Shown: positions 49,801 through 61,735 of the stretch, in pieces
Position numbering within the stretch: the first letter of the stretch is position 1
Layout of the letters: each line of letters starts with the position of its first letter
NCBI GenBank assembly: GCA_963070105.1
Contig: OY718805.1
Span: 372,001 to 436,000 of the forward strand
Origin: Litomosoides sigmodontis
Taxonomy: Eukaryota; Nematoda; Chromadorea; Rhabditida; Onchocercidae
Length of the DNA stretch: 64,000 nucleotides
Reading direction: 5' to 3'
Position numbers and translations under genes: made by a program
The notes under the pieces: model-generated
Databases searched by the model: none
Seen by the model: the letters and a program-made list of their open reading frames with translations, nothing else
Told to the model about the DNA's origin: nothing

Positions 49801-52800
49801 TCACCAAACGTTGTCATCATCTTCGTCATCGCCCTTGTTTTCAAGCTGTAACTGACATGTACTTTTTTCGGAGTGTAAAATCGCGCGTACCATGCTTTCC
49901 GTCACAAAATCTAAAAAGGAATATGTAAACGCACTGCCCACACACTACCTCCCGCATTTTGAAGTAATTTCGACCACACCGGAATAACCAACCGGCCACA
50001 AGAAATCGTTATGAAACTTGCATCTCAGTATGCAACTGTAGTATAAGCGTAGTGTAACATAACGGCGATGGCGATGTAATTAGTGGTGATCAACAACGGT
50101 CACGCAATCACTGTCTGTCAGGTTTACGAGAGCACCGTACGCTAGCAAAACAGCAGATCCTGTTTTCTCCTGATAAGCAGAGGCAATGGTGCAGCTAACT
50201 GCATGTACGGCTCGAGTTTCGGAACACTTCACGGAGGAAAAGGAATGGGACGAGAGGACATCCTCCCCTCCATCTTCAGTGAAGAAACTCACAGCACCTT
50301 CCTCTGCTCCCTCTCAGAAACTGACGCACAGCAAACGCTCCCTCTCCTTCTTCCATCCTTACTATCAGTCCATCTCATCTACTGCACCCTTCGCAGCCAC
50401 TCTACAGGAAAAGTGGAAGTCCCAAAGCTGCGAACATCGCCGACACTTCGCCGGAGTTTGCACTGTACAGTTCGAACCAGAAGTGAACTAAATGTGAGAT
50501 GCAAGGAGCAGAAGGTTGGTTAACATTTTTCAATACTTAATTATTCCAGTTATTGTCGAATTAACCGCTCCCTTCAAATAATATCGCTGTGGTATGATCG
50601 AGGGCGTCTAACCGAGGACTAATTAATTGGAATCAATCTTTTCAGTAATCACTCGGCAGATAAATGAGGAGAAATTTTTGAAATCCCTCAATTCCAAATT
50701 GAAAGGGAGATTTTGACTGAAATTTGAAGTGCACAACTATACCACTTCTTATTCTTTTAATTAATGCGCAATTTTCTATGATTTCGAAAGCTTAAAACGC
50801 GACGCTTCAGAAGAAATAAAATTCTAATAATTTAAATGAAATTTTCTATGAATCTATTAAGTCCTGTCTTCGGAGGTTGTGGATTCATTGAAACTTCTCC
50901 ATATCGATGATAGAGATACGTCCAGCAGAATGAAATTGCCGCTTCCTAAACTTATAATACTGAAGTTTCAAATAACTCGAAAGCGTTAAATCTGCCTAGT
51001 AAAAGTCAAGAACAAAAGTTCAACAGCGCCAGACTCATTTTATATTCAGAATCTGAACAAACTGAATTTGATAAGAATCATTCTCCTACTCGATTTTGAG
51101 TGCAAAAATCGGATACGTTATCACACAGGTCTGGTGCATGCTTAAAAATGTCCTTCTCCGTATAATTGCGACAAATCATGCCAGCTACTTCTACCAAACA
51201 TTTTACAAAAAATAAGCTGAAACAAAAAGTAAGCCAAAGATTTGGATAAGACTCGAACATAAGTGATTTCTATGGTCAAGTATGGTGCTCTCAAAGAAGT
51301 AGCAAGCGTTGGACAGGACAGGCCACCAACAATGTCGTCACTCCAGATGAACAAATTCATTTCGTGCTATCATATCAAAATTGAGAACTTGGCGATGAAG
51401 ATTACTTTCCTCACCACAATTGCTTGACTGACAGTTTCTGGACAATTTTACCTTGGCGAAGTTGAAACTCTGCTACAGCTGCATCCATTTCAATGTTGAA
51501 AAAAACTTGCAACTTGAAAAAGTTCATAGAGGAGGCATGGCATCATCTATCTATTCGGTAAGTGCGCATGCCGGAGAATTCCGCTAATATCAATCTTTCA
51601 ATTCGAATTCTTTGAGCGGAATTGCGTGATGAGATGGTCAATTCATTAACCAGTCATCATAAACTGTTTAATCGAAGCCAAGCCTATTTCTGGAAACTTA
51701 CTCGCAAAGACCATCAATTTGTGGCCACATCGATGTGTAGGCATTGCACCCAGCCACCGACGATTTACAGCTTTCATCATTTTGTCGCTCGCGAATTAGA
51801 TATGCCTGTGGTCTTGCACATTCAATTTAAGTAAAAAACTTTGTGAAATTTTACAATCCGTTCATTTTAGTACATTCCATTATTTCTTCTGAAGCCATTT
51901 TCACTTCCCCTTCCTCCCTCAATCGATTAAATTCCACTGAAGAAAAATAAAGGTGAGAGTAATTAGAGGAAATTTCTACCTATACGAGTATTTAATATTA
52001 AAATTTTTATGGTTAGAACATGCATGTATACTATAACCATTTCGCTGGCTGTATTATATGACAGTTCGTCGGCAGATGGATATTCATCAACTCGATTTGT
52101 TATATCCAACCATTCATCTAATTGAAACAGGCAGATATTTACACTTTGTTATGGGTTAGTAAAGACGTGGAATGTTTCGGGAATTTAGAGTTGAAGAATT
52201 GATTGATTGAATAGATTAAGAAGCAGCTTTGATCTTTTATCAGAACAGGTCTTCAAATCCTTTGATTCAATTGCTAATGCTAATGAGATAAAAAAGAGGA
52301 TAACAAAGCTTGTTTATTACTTGAACATGCTATGCTGGAAATCGCAAAGTTGTTGTAATTAAATTCAAAAAAATTTCAGTAGTTGGAAAAGAGGAATCTC
52401 GAGAATCTGTTGCATCAGCAATATTCGAACGCTAACAAGTATCCTCTCAATTTTGAAAATATTTGTCTAACTAAGTGTGCACTAGCGCAACGCTCAATGA
52501 AGAGAAAGGAAGAAGAAGAGAATTTCCTGAAAGGATTCATGCAAACTTGAGAAGACACTATTTGGGAGCTTGCTGTGATGCTATTAATAACCGAAATGCC
52601 TAACCGAAAGGTGGAAGCCGCATCAGCAGTACTACGACCAAAAGTCTTGTAACTAGAAGACTAGGAAATCTGCATAGCTAACTAATGTCAACCGTCCTAT
52701 AATTTAATTTCACTTCTTTCTTCCATCATAAATGGATGATATTTTATCCGTTTTTAATTAACTAGATTTTAGGTTTGAGGAAGCTTACCTCTGACTGGGA

Positions 52801-53092
52801 AAGAACCATCCGCTCCAAAATCGTTTACTACTTTCGGTTGTTCGTGAACAAGAAATGGAGGCGTACGTGATGCCTCTTTCACAGCATTTTTCATATTCAT
52901 TTTGAGAGCACTTTTCAAGGCATCCTTTGTGTCTTCACAGTTGTGATCATCACAAGAAGACTTAGGCTTGCCAAAATTTTCAGAAATTTGATTTGACTTT
53001 GAGCCCAGTTGCTTCGTGCCTTTTCGAAGTATACACTTTCTTTTCACCACTTCAGGCTTCCTCATCGAAATTGTGGTTGCTGATTCATTCAT
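49801..53092 (-). CDS. Tentative small Lys-rich protein with acidic C terminus (two exons seen)
   Basis: Exon 52789-53092 starts at ATG 53092 (MNESATTISMRKPEVVKRK...) and ends at a GTAAGC donor in phase 1. Exon 49801-49910 follows a TTTTTAG acceptor, also phase 1, contains FVTESMVRAILHSEKSTCQL and ends in an acidic tail (KGDDEDDDNVW) plus stop. Joined directly they give 137 residues, basic then acidic, without membrane segments or known motifs. The 2.9-kb gap may contain further exons; a minus-strand ORF at 51078-51260 is one candidate. I do not recognise a family. It could also be two unrelated fragments. Confidence 0.4.
50186..50523 (+). other. GC-richer segment with overlapping plus-strand ORFs
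   Basis: Two overlapping ORFs (101 and 106 codons) occupy a CT-rich segment inside the presumed intron of the minus-strand gene 49801-53092. The 101-codon frame begins at ATG 50186 and has balanced, Ser/Pro/Lys-rich content. There is no known motif. It may be a small antisense gene, a promoter-like segment or chance. Confidence 0.2.
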
Positions 53093-54160
53093 CGATTTGC
53101 AATAAACAATTGCCAGTAACAGTGCATTCAGTAAAACTGAAAGCTTGTTTTTAAATGTGGTAAAATGATGAACTGAAGGTGCACAGCTTCTAACAAACCG
53201 GTCAACAGAAGGAGCTCCGCCAGCTACAGCCAAAAATAACTGCTCCTTCAGATCATTTCAGGCAACACCCTTTGCTCACCAATGAAGTGCACTTTCACCC
53301 TGCTGCACATTAGCATTGCGAGAAGGAAGACGCAGTGAGTGCAACCGAATCGGTACTGCCAGGTTAAACAATGGAAAATTGCTTGCCGCGCTCGTTTAAA
53401 TATGGTCAATTACCCTAGTCGAAATAATAAGTAATAGTTTATGTTAATTTTAGCACAAAATGCCATGTGTGCCGCCACTCGTCCGCAATCAGTTGACAGC
53501 TTGAGAAACCGAGAAATACAGTTATCAGCTAATCTTGGAATCTTAAGAAACAATGCTAAAGCATTTCCTGTGCAACTTAACTTGGCTGAGCGAATTTCCA
53601 GGTGCACAACTAGTTCATGCAAAATTTCACTGTGATTACCACCACCTCCTCATCTCTTGTCTCTGTGCAGTAAATTTCAGTTTCGGATGCGATTTCAATT
53701 TACATTCGATTACAAGATGAAGCAAGCTTCTGTAAGGAGAAGAAATGCTTTCTGCATCATACACTCATTACTCTCGCACTCCGTTTTCATTTCTCATGTA
53801 TAAACAAACATCAGGAAGACGACACGACACGACACGACACAGTGGTCGTCTTCCTGATGTTTATACTGGCTCCTCTTTGATACTTAGGAATTGCAGATCG
53901 AAATTCAATTTCATCACCAAATGCAGTAAGAAAATAGGAATTAATTTGGAAACAAACCAATTCACTGCTAATACATCCACTTTCCCCTCAAACAATGTTC
54001 AGTAGCAAATAGTAAGCAAATTGTTCATGGATTTATTAGGGAAGTTTCAGCATCAATCAGTTTATTAATGTTCTAATGTTCTTTCAAGTCAGCGTTTCGC
54101 TTCCAGTTGTGATAATGCAGGTTGGGTGGTACGATTTTGCTAGAATGATGACAAGGAACG
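53093..54160. other. Intergenic region with a strong hairpin
   Basis: Spacer between two minus-strand genes. It contains the 18-bp inverted repeat at 53806-53862 (separate entry). The ORFs at 53441-53635 and 53745-54005 (+) have no supporting signals; the latter simply reads through the hairpin. Confidence 0.5.
53806..53862. repeat. Perfect 18-bp inverted repeat with CACGA tandem in the loop
   Basis: Arms 53806-53823 and 53845-53862 are exact reverse complements. The 21-base spacer continues a GACAC/ACACG tandem that begins at the end of the left arm. The predicted stem is strong for such an AT-rich genome. Confidence 0.95.
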
Positions 54161-55607
54161 TCACGCTGTTTCCGTGAATTCCTTAACGTCAAAGCCGAAA
54201 ATAACATAGACCAAAGCTTGTGACAATATCACGGCGCAAGCAAACGAAAGTTGGTACATATGTGTGATTGTCTGTGACTGAAACCTTTCCACAATGATTT
54301 CTTTGTAGTTAAAGCTTGAACGTTAAACAGCGCAGTGCGCGGTGTGAACGACACCATTCGTCCTGACATGTTGGCTCAATTTCAGGTGGAACATGCACAA
54401 ACATATAATTCCAGGCTTACTCGCCTCGGAGAACATTGATGCTCTTGGCTGGCCAACACTCAACATCCAGCAACCGTTCGGATGATGATATTCAGTTGCG
54501 ATTACTACTGCATTTGCCTCAGTGAGATAAATAAATCCAATGAATGAAGCAATTGCAGGAGGACTAACCCGGTCTTTTCCAGCACTGTTCACATAAAGTT
54601 GCAATACAGTGAAGCCAATGAGTCCGTAAAGGCCAGCTAGTAGAATATAAGGCAATGACAAGTCGATAATTGCTCCCAAGGACAAATGTAGGAGGAATCC
54701 ACCACCAATAGTGAAGCATACAAGCTTCGCGTGATCTCTACCAATTATGGATGATCCGAAATGAGGAATTAACGCGATGGACATCGGTGTTAAAGCTGCA
54801 ATTGGTGGCTTACCGATCAGATCCTTGTCTGAGAAGATATAGCCTGTCAACAGTCCCTGGAATGGTTGCAGTAGATAGAACGGTCAATAAACCTTTAAAA
54901 TATCCTTTTCTCTTGACCTTTAAACTACACTGCTTATGTCCGTCCGCCTAATGGATGACCATCGATGGAGTTTGTGCTGGAAATATCTTTCGCTGATGAA
55001 AATTACCTCGAAAACAGCAAACGAAAATAGCGCATATCGTCGAACAAAGTCATCCTTTGCCGTTATTTCCAGCGGTAGGTGAAGGAAATAATAGACAGTA
55101 AGCGGTAGAACGAGATACGCCAACAAGGCGGCATCTGAAGCGCTTATGAAGAATTCAAGCAACGACGAGGAAAGAATGCCACCAAAGAACGCTCCGAAAC
55201 TCAGGCCTAGTAGCATAACAGCCATCCAGGAGAAGACCCTCAGAAGTTTTGTGGTATCCAGGTCGCGTAAAGTAGATTGAGTATCTTGTATCTTTAGCAC
55301 CATCTCATCACGTTGTTTCAACAATTCGCGGTTAAACTGCTGGTACGTCCTTATCTAAATTAATAAAATTTTGCCTCGTTTATTAGAACTTAAATTTAAA
55401 TCTAGCAACTCACCAGAACAACGTATTGGTTTAAAACAGAATAAGCTGAAGTGAAGTAAGAAAAGAACAAACTAAGATAATGATGACCTTTCCAGTTGAA
55501 TTAGCAAATATCGCGACACGTTTTACCAACTCTCTAATAACATTTTCGAATTCCCCTTTATACTGCTCGGCCAATTCAACCACACTGATCAGTGGGTCCG
55601 ACGTCAT
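54161..55607 (-). CDS. Unidentified multi-pass membrane protein
   Basis: Exons 55531-55607 (ATG at 55607), 55414-55471, 55007-55354, 54509-54856 and 54161-54277 give an in-frame 315-residue model; the last three exons are the best supported. A short cytosolic N terminus with a charged helix (FNRELLKQRDEMVLKIQDTQ) precedes seven or eight hydrophobic segments, among them WMAVMLLGLSFGAFFGGIL, LLAYLVLPLTVYYFLHLPL, YILLAGLYGLIGFTVLQLYV and LSFACAVILSQALVYVIFGF. PPIAALTPMSIALIPHF sits mid-protein. The topology is faintly reminiscent of Bax-inhibitor/TMBIM proteins, but I cannot see a decisive signature, so no function is assigned. The first two junctions use weak splice sites and may be wrong. Confidence 0.65.
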
Positions 55608-56276
55608 CAAGCCGATTTCTCAGTGAAGTGAAAAGCCAAAAAAGCAACCAATTACTCCGACTTGTAAGTGATAAAAATGCCGATACGTCGAGGAGTTGAA
55701 TATTTTGTACTGGAAGAAATGTTAATTGAAATTATGCAAATGCCCTGCATTTAATTTATCATTCGTTTACAAACAACACATGCAAAATTTCACGGCTTTT
55801 TCTTTCTCCACTTCTTCTTCATTCTCTCTTCCCCTTCAGTTGATGTCCCCAATTTGACAAGTGCGTGAATACGGATGAGCCTTACAAATATTTAGAGTAA
55901 AGAATTGAATGAGGAAATTTCATTTTTGTATAAACTGTGTGGTGAATGATTATTCTGTGGAAAAAGGTGTTGGCCCTCTTCACGACATCACATATGTATT
56001 CATCCCTTCTCCAAGATTTTAGCCTCTCTTTTCCTCTCCCGAAAGTTTCCTTCCTCCTTCTTTTTTGGGTCTCATTTTCTGCTCCAATTACTTATTCTTC
56101 AGAGGAGCGTTTAAATCATGTAAAATTATCAATTGCCCTCGCTGAATGAAAATTCTCGGTGGTCGGTGGTCCGTACCATCCATCCATCGTTGCCAGCAGC
56201 GTTGTTACTGTCACTACTACTACTACTGCTGCTGTCGCTGCTAGTAATAGCAAGCAACACTTGCTTATTTCAAGTG
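55608..56276. promoter_or_regulatory. Divergent intergenic region
   Basis: Lies between the starts of the minus-strand membrane protein gene and the plus-strand secreted protein gene, so it should hold both promoters. There are pyrimidine-rich tracts (about 55790-56080) and an ACT/GCT triplet run at about 56210-56240 just before the plus-strand start. No defined motif recognised. Confidence 0.4.
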
Positions 56277-57986
56277 ATGACAGTTCGAAATATTCTTCTC
56301 TGCATCATTTTGCATCAGTGCTCAACAGCTAGCAGCACCGAATTAGGAGGTATGATATTCGTCATATGTATCGATACGGCAAATATTCCCATCTTCTGAT
56401 ATTGTCTCTCACGTAACCTAAATGGCTTTATGCCCTACATCCACCTTTATGAAATGGAAACACTCGAGCAATAGTAGCTCTGTGCAGTTAGAGACACAAT
56501 ATTTTTAGAAATGGCTAAAATCTTCCCGGCGCTACCACGCACGGGTCAAGTCATTGATCCTGCACCATCAAGTTTTTCACCTATTTCGTTCCATCAATCT
56601 CAACAAGAGGTAGCTATCCTTTTTTAAAAATTGAAATTGTCTTCCTCTTTGCGTTTTTGCAAAATAATTATGAAGTTCATGAAATGAGCAATATTTTTAA
56701 CCAATAAACATGAATGTTTTGCAGGAAAACTTTAAAAAAATTGAAAAAATAGGAGAGAGGCAAGATCGACTTGCACGAATTGCCGGTAATGCAAAAAAGT
56801 CAAGTCCCATGTTTGTTAAACTGATCAACAAGAGTTTGTCAACAGGTCGTGCTGTTGACGAGCACGTTCATGTAGCCCAATTGAATTCGGATACTGGCGG
56901 AGGATGGCAGTTAGACAAACGCAACCGGCTGCATTCACGTGTCCCTGAGATCCAGTTAAAACGTAATATGGATGAGGCGATGGATAGAGAAAATAAAACT
57001 TTCAGAGCGAAAAAACCGGGAGCAACGGGGGCTTCTTGTATTTACAGTAAAAAACAAAAACATGTCGTTTTCAACGAATATTTCCGCTCTTGGAATTTCT
57101 CTTTGGAACCGGCTGATCTGTCTCGACATTCTTTGGATATTTTGGATATGTCGGTGATAAGTCGGAAATGTTCGACGGATCAGAAATCAGCATTTTGTTG
57201 TCAAGAAGTTGCTAGGAGAGCGGAGAATTTTACAAGTGAAAAGGCAAATTCATGCAATGCTCCAGAGCAATCGACAAAATGCCATGAGTTTTGCATTAAT
57301 ATTAATCCGGAAAACGGACATTTCATTAATTCTACAAAATACCCATGTCGGGAAGGTAACAAGTCATCAATTTCAACGTTTGTAGACTGGGTGCAAACGA
57401 TTGTCTATAATAAAACAAGTGCAATAATCTTTGGACAAAATGAAAGTGTAAGAAATCGGGATTTTCAAACTTGGGCTCGACAAATGCTTCAAAATTTGGA
57501 CGTCGCACTTGCCTTGAGCAATCACAATAGCACTACGATGTTCGCGGAGGGAGAAGTCAGCAATGCAGTTCTTTTAAGCCAGTGGATGGAATTTCCGAAA
57601 TCGAATGAGACAAGTGCAGGTGAGGAAATAGCTTGGCAGCTTTTGAAGGAGTATGAGCGGCACGATGAGAATGTTTTTAACAGTTTGATTCGCATTTGTA
57701 CAACAAATCAAGACATGGCTCAAATTGTCTGCACGGAACAATATTTCCAGAATTTGTGTCATTCGGAGCATCCGGATGAATGCGTGGATGGCAGTTTTAG
57801 TGCTCAACAATCCGTCATTTGCAGACAGTTCACGATAGAGGATGAAAAAGTAGTGGAAATAACTGAATTACTCTGTGATTCACTAAATGAATCGGTCATT
57901 TTCTGGGACTATCAGCGCGAGGCATCTGAAAGTGCTACCGGTGTTCTCATTTTACATCTGACTCGTACGACCGTAATTCACTCCAT

Positions 57987-58020
<34 letters not shown>

Positions 58021-58470
58021 ATTCAGTTAGATGGACAGGGTAAGGCTGAAAGTTCAAAGGAAAAACGAGGCAAATATGCAACGGCTAGAAAACTGAGAAG
58101 TGAAGGAGAAGTTGAAACTAACACACATGAAAAAACTGTAAAAGCACCACTTTCGGAACTGCCTAATACAGCGGTAAATTCAGAAGCGTTCACGGAAACC
58201 GATCACATGTTCACAACAATCGATTCAATTTTGATGCAAACAACGTTTAACCAGACTGACGAAGCAGGCGTAACCCTAGCGGAAAGCTTATCAGAAGTTA
58301 ATATTATTGCAACATTAGCAATACCTTCGACTGATACCACAAATTTAACAGATCCGTTGAAAATAAAGCAAGACATTGATGCCTTAAACACTACAACAGT
58401 AAATGCGAATGATATGAATAAAATCAATGCTGGAAATGTTGGAATTGAAATTCACACTATCGATGGTTAA
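56277..58470 (+). CDS. Unidentified secreted, N-glycosylatable protein with polyalanine run
   Basis: Three exons join in frame to 639 residues: 56277-56349, 56509-56609, 56725-58470. The long last exon is unusual for this window. The start MTVRNILLCIILHQCSTASS is a clear signal peptide. The body has more than ten N-x-S/T sites and about twenty Cys, mostly in the region of residues 200-440 (for example SAFCCQEVA, TKCHEFCININ, QNLCHSEHPDECVDG), suggesting a disulfide-bonded extracellular domain. A (GCT)10 run at 57991-58020 encodes ten alanines, followed by a Lys/Glu-rich and then Thr/Asn-rich tail. I see no transmembrane segment or GPI-type C terminus, so it is probably secreted. I recognise no domain; it may be lineage-specific. 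The reading frame extends upstream of the ATG without a stop through Leu codons, so a longer start cannot be excluded. Confidence 0.75.
57991..58020 (+). repeat. (GCT)10 triplet repeat coding polyalanine
   Basis: Ten uninterrupted GCT codons inside the last exon of the secreted-protein gene. Pure single-codon runs are prone to length change, so this tract may vary between individuals. Confidence 0.97.
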
Positions 58471-60026
58471 GTAATTCATATATATGTATATATTTCCTGT
58501 GCCGCAGAGCAATCAAAATAGCTTAGCAGAACTAGAAATTTAAACTGGAAGTTTCTGAAATGCACTATGAGTGATAATACTGAGCAGTGTTTCTAGCGCA
58601 ACAAATGCAATTCACATTATTTGAATCGAAAATACAGAAATAATGTTAGAGAGATGAGTGGTGGTAAAAAAGTCCTTTCATTTTCCATTCACCTAATACT
58701 CAAAATCGAAATTTGACGATTTTAGAATGAATGATCAAAATAATGACTGAGATGACTGATAAGATCGAAATAGCACCTTGATTCCTAGTTATCGAAGAGA
58801 TTTGACGTTTGCGGAAATCATAATATCAAGTTTGTGACTCATAATGAATTCAATAAAGATTTCAGATTCTGCAAATAAACCAGTAGCCAAGAGCAACTAT
58901 ATGACCAATAATTTATCGAAGCGCAACAAGCAATCGCTCTGTAAGTTATTTCCTTTGCCATTTCATTCCGAAATGTCTCTAGTTATGAATTCATCGCAGT
59001 ATCATTTTGTTACTCTTAGAATAAAATACATATATGTATGTCTAGAGGAGAGCATAGGAAAGAAAGCGAGATTTGATTTCTGGGAGGAAAAGGAACTTCG
59101 TCATTTTTGCGTACATGCGCACGGCAGAACGGAACTTTATTAAGCAGCAGTACCAAGAGCATAAAGATGGCAGTACATAATCTGAAGTACAAGCTACAAA
59201 TGACATGGAACAGAGATGGAATAATTCGAATCATAAAGATTAAGTTAAAATGATCTAGCAAACAGCATAGGGGCCAAGTAATCTGAAATGTACAATGGAA
59301 AACCGAAAACCAAGGTGCAGTCCAGTAAACTGGAAAATAGTAAAGTGACATCCTACAACTAAAAGAATCGCCAAGGCAAGTTTTCTTACAGGGAAGCCAT
59401 TCCATATGGATTGCGGTATTGAAAAAGATGAATTCAATGTAAGCAACTGTAGCAATTGGGCAGCTGCGGGATACTGCCTTTCGAACAATGCCACGCGATT
59501 TCTCTGGTGTCGCAAGACATGTCTGTGTGTCGGACCACCACGGTTATGAAAATCTAATACGCTTCTCCCTACATTTTCAAAAGCGAAAAATCCGAAAATC
59601 TTTGGGAAAGTTTATTCCAATTTCTGTGGTTGTCACAGTTCTTGATCAATAAATTTATTCAGATGTTTTTGTAAACACAAAGCCAGCAAGAAAAATCAAC
59701 ATCATTATGGAATCCAAACAGCAATCTGAAAGCCAAGCGCTTCACATAGCTCATTTACATGACACTAATGATCCCAATAATTATTGCTGTTTAGATTCCA
59801 ATGGACATCATCCAACAACTTATTTTACTACGATTAGAACTTCATTTTAATACATAGCCTGTAGATACACACGTGTACGTTGGATACGACCATCAATTCA
59901 TCACAAACAACTAGCCAATTATTTCAGTCAATCAGCATATTGAGCAACTGGGAGAAATCTTTCTTGAACTTTGAATCAACTAGAAAATCCTGATGCAAAC
60001 TAAAACTTGCACCAGAATTTTCTAGT
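58471..60026. other. Intergenic region between convergent genes
   Basis: Three-prime flanks of the secreted-protein gene (+) and OGFOD1 (-). The ORFs at 58844-59143 (+) and 59016-59515 (-) overlap antisense and show no splice signals or motifs. Nothing supportable seen. Confidence 0.5.
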
Positions 60027-61673
60027 TCATTCAAATCTTTCGTGACTAGTCTGCTTCAATCCAGCTTCATCACCTTCAATTTCATAATCACTTTCCACAT
60101 TCTCTCCGCTATCCCCAGGAGAACACTCATCTAACGAAAAACCGAAAAAAGAGCAATTGATCACATAATAATGTCTATCGCCCACTCTACAATTCACGTA
60201 TTTCACGAATGGATATACCCCAGGTTCACGGAATACCAAGGCAACACTATTCCGTACCGGAGATACTCTTAGCACCTGGAACAAAAAACAATATTTGATG
60301 ATCCATATTAGTATGATTTGATTAAACGGAATGACTATCACTGTTACAATCTTAATGGTACAACTGAAATACATATAGTGCAATTTTGATGACAGATAAA
60401 AAATAACTGAAACAAGCGTTATTCGCCAGACACAAACCTCTTCTTCTTCATTTTTCGTAAAATAGCTTATGAATCCTCCATGCTCGTCATCCCATTCATT
60501 TGTAAATAAAAAGAGCTAAAATTTGCCAACTTTTATTTTAACCATAACCACTGCTTTTTATTATTAAAGCAGTTGTAAACAACCCTTCCTACTTAACATC
60601 CACACATACATGAGAATGACGTCGGAAAAAGCTAAAACGAAGAAATGATATTGCAAAAAGCCAATGCTAAGATGATAATCTTTTCAACAATAAAAAAAGT
60701 TACACTAAAATCTAGACAACAGCCAAGTTGTTTCGTTTCATCAACAATCTCATCGTCAACCATCGTATACGAGCTTTTTCCAATTCGATATACCGATGAA
60801 CAACATTCGATATCTAAAACCTTTTTAATAACAGATTAAAAGAAGTACATTCACAAATATTTCACAATGTCTACAACAGAAACTTTTAGCATCATAGATT
60901 GAAACACTTTTATATTCATTTTCATGAGTGTCTCCTTTTTGACATCTGGAAAAATAATTAAAAAACAAACGATCAGCTTAAGAGAATGAACGTTTTGTTT
61001 TATTGAAAATTTAACATGCCGGGTTTGAATTCATCAACAGGATGCCCAGGCAGACCAGTCCACTGTGAAAGAAGCAACGTCATTGCTTGCGATCGCACTA
61101 AACGCAAAAGAGAGCGCAAACTACTATCTAGTGGTAATGCATATTCTCGTAAACGTTCCAATTTCCTGTAAACAATTTTTTAATTCTAAAATACAAGAAT
61201 ACATTTACGATTAAGGAAAGCTGAAAAGGCAAAGTTAAAAAAAATTGCATTACAAAAAATTTATTACTTATTGCAAAAACCAAATACCTTTTGTTAAGTG
61301 GTCCAACGTCTTCGAAACATGCATTATCTAATTCGTATAGAATTGATTCAAATTTACTTTCCTAAATATTACATTTACAGGAGAGCAGTGAAAACCAGTT
61401 CAACAAGCCGTATCCAACTTACTGACTTCGCATTCTGGTAGTTTTTTTGTTTTTCTACCAAGCAATGCAAATTTCGTTATTATAGATATATCAACATTGT
61501 TTACGACTTCAATCTCCTCAAAGCAATGCATTATTTCTTAAGGAGACATAATTTTGCATTTCTTATAAGCTATGTTTTTTTCTCCGCCTATACTTTGAAT
61601 TACTCAAGATTTGTAAAAGGAATGAAACATAGGTATTAAATGAACTGAAACCTGCAACATTCATTGGAACAAT

Positions 61674-61735
<62 letters not shown>

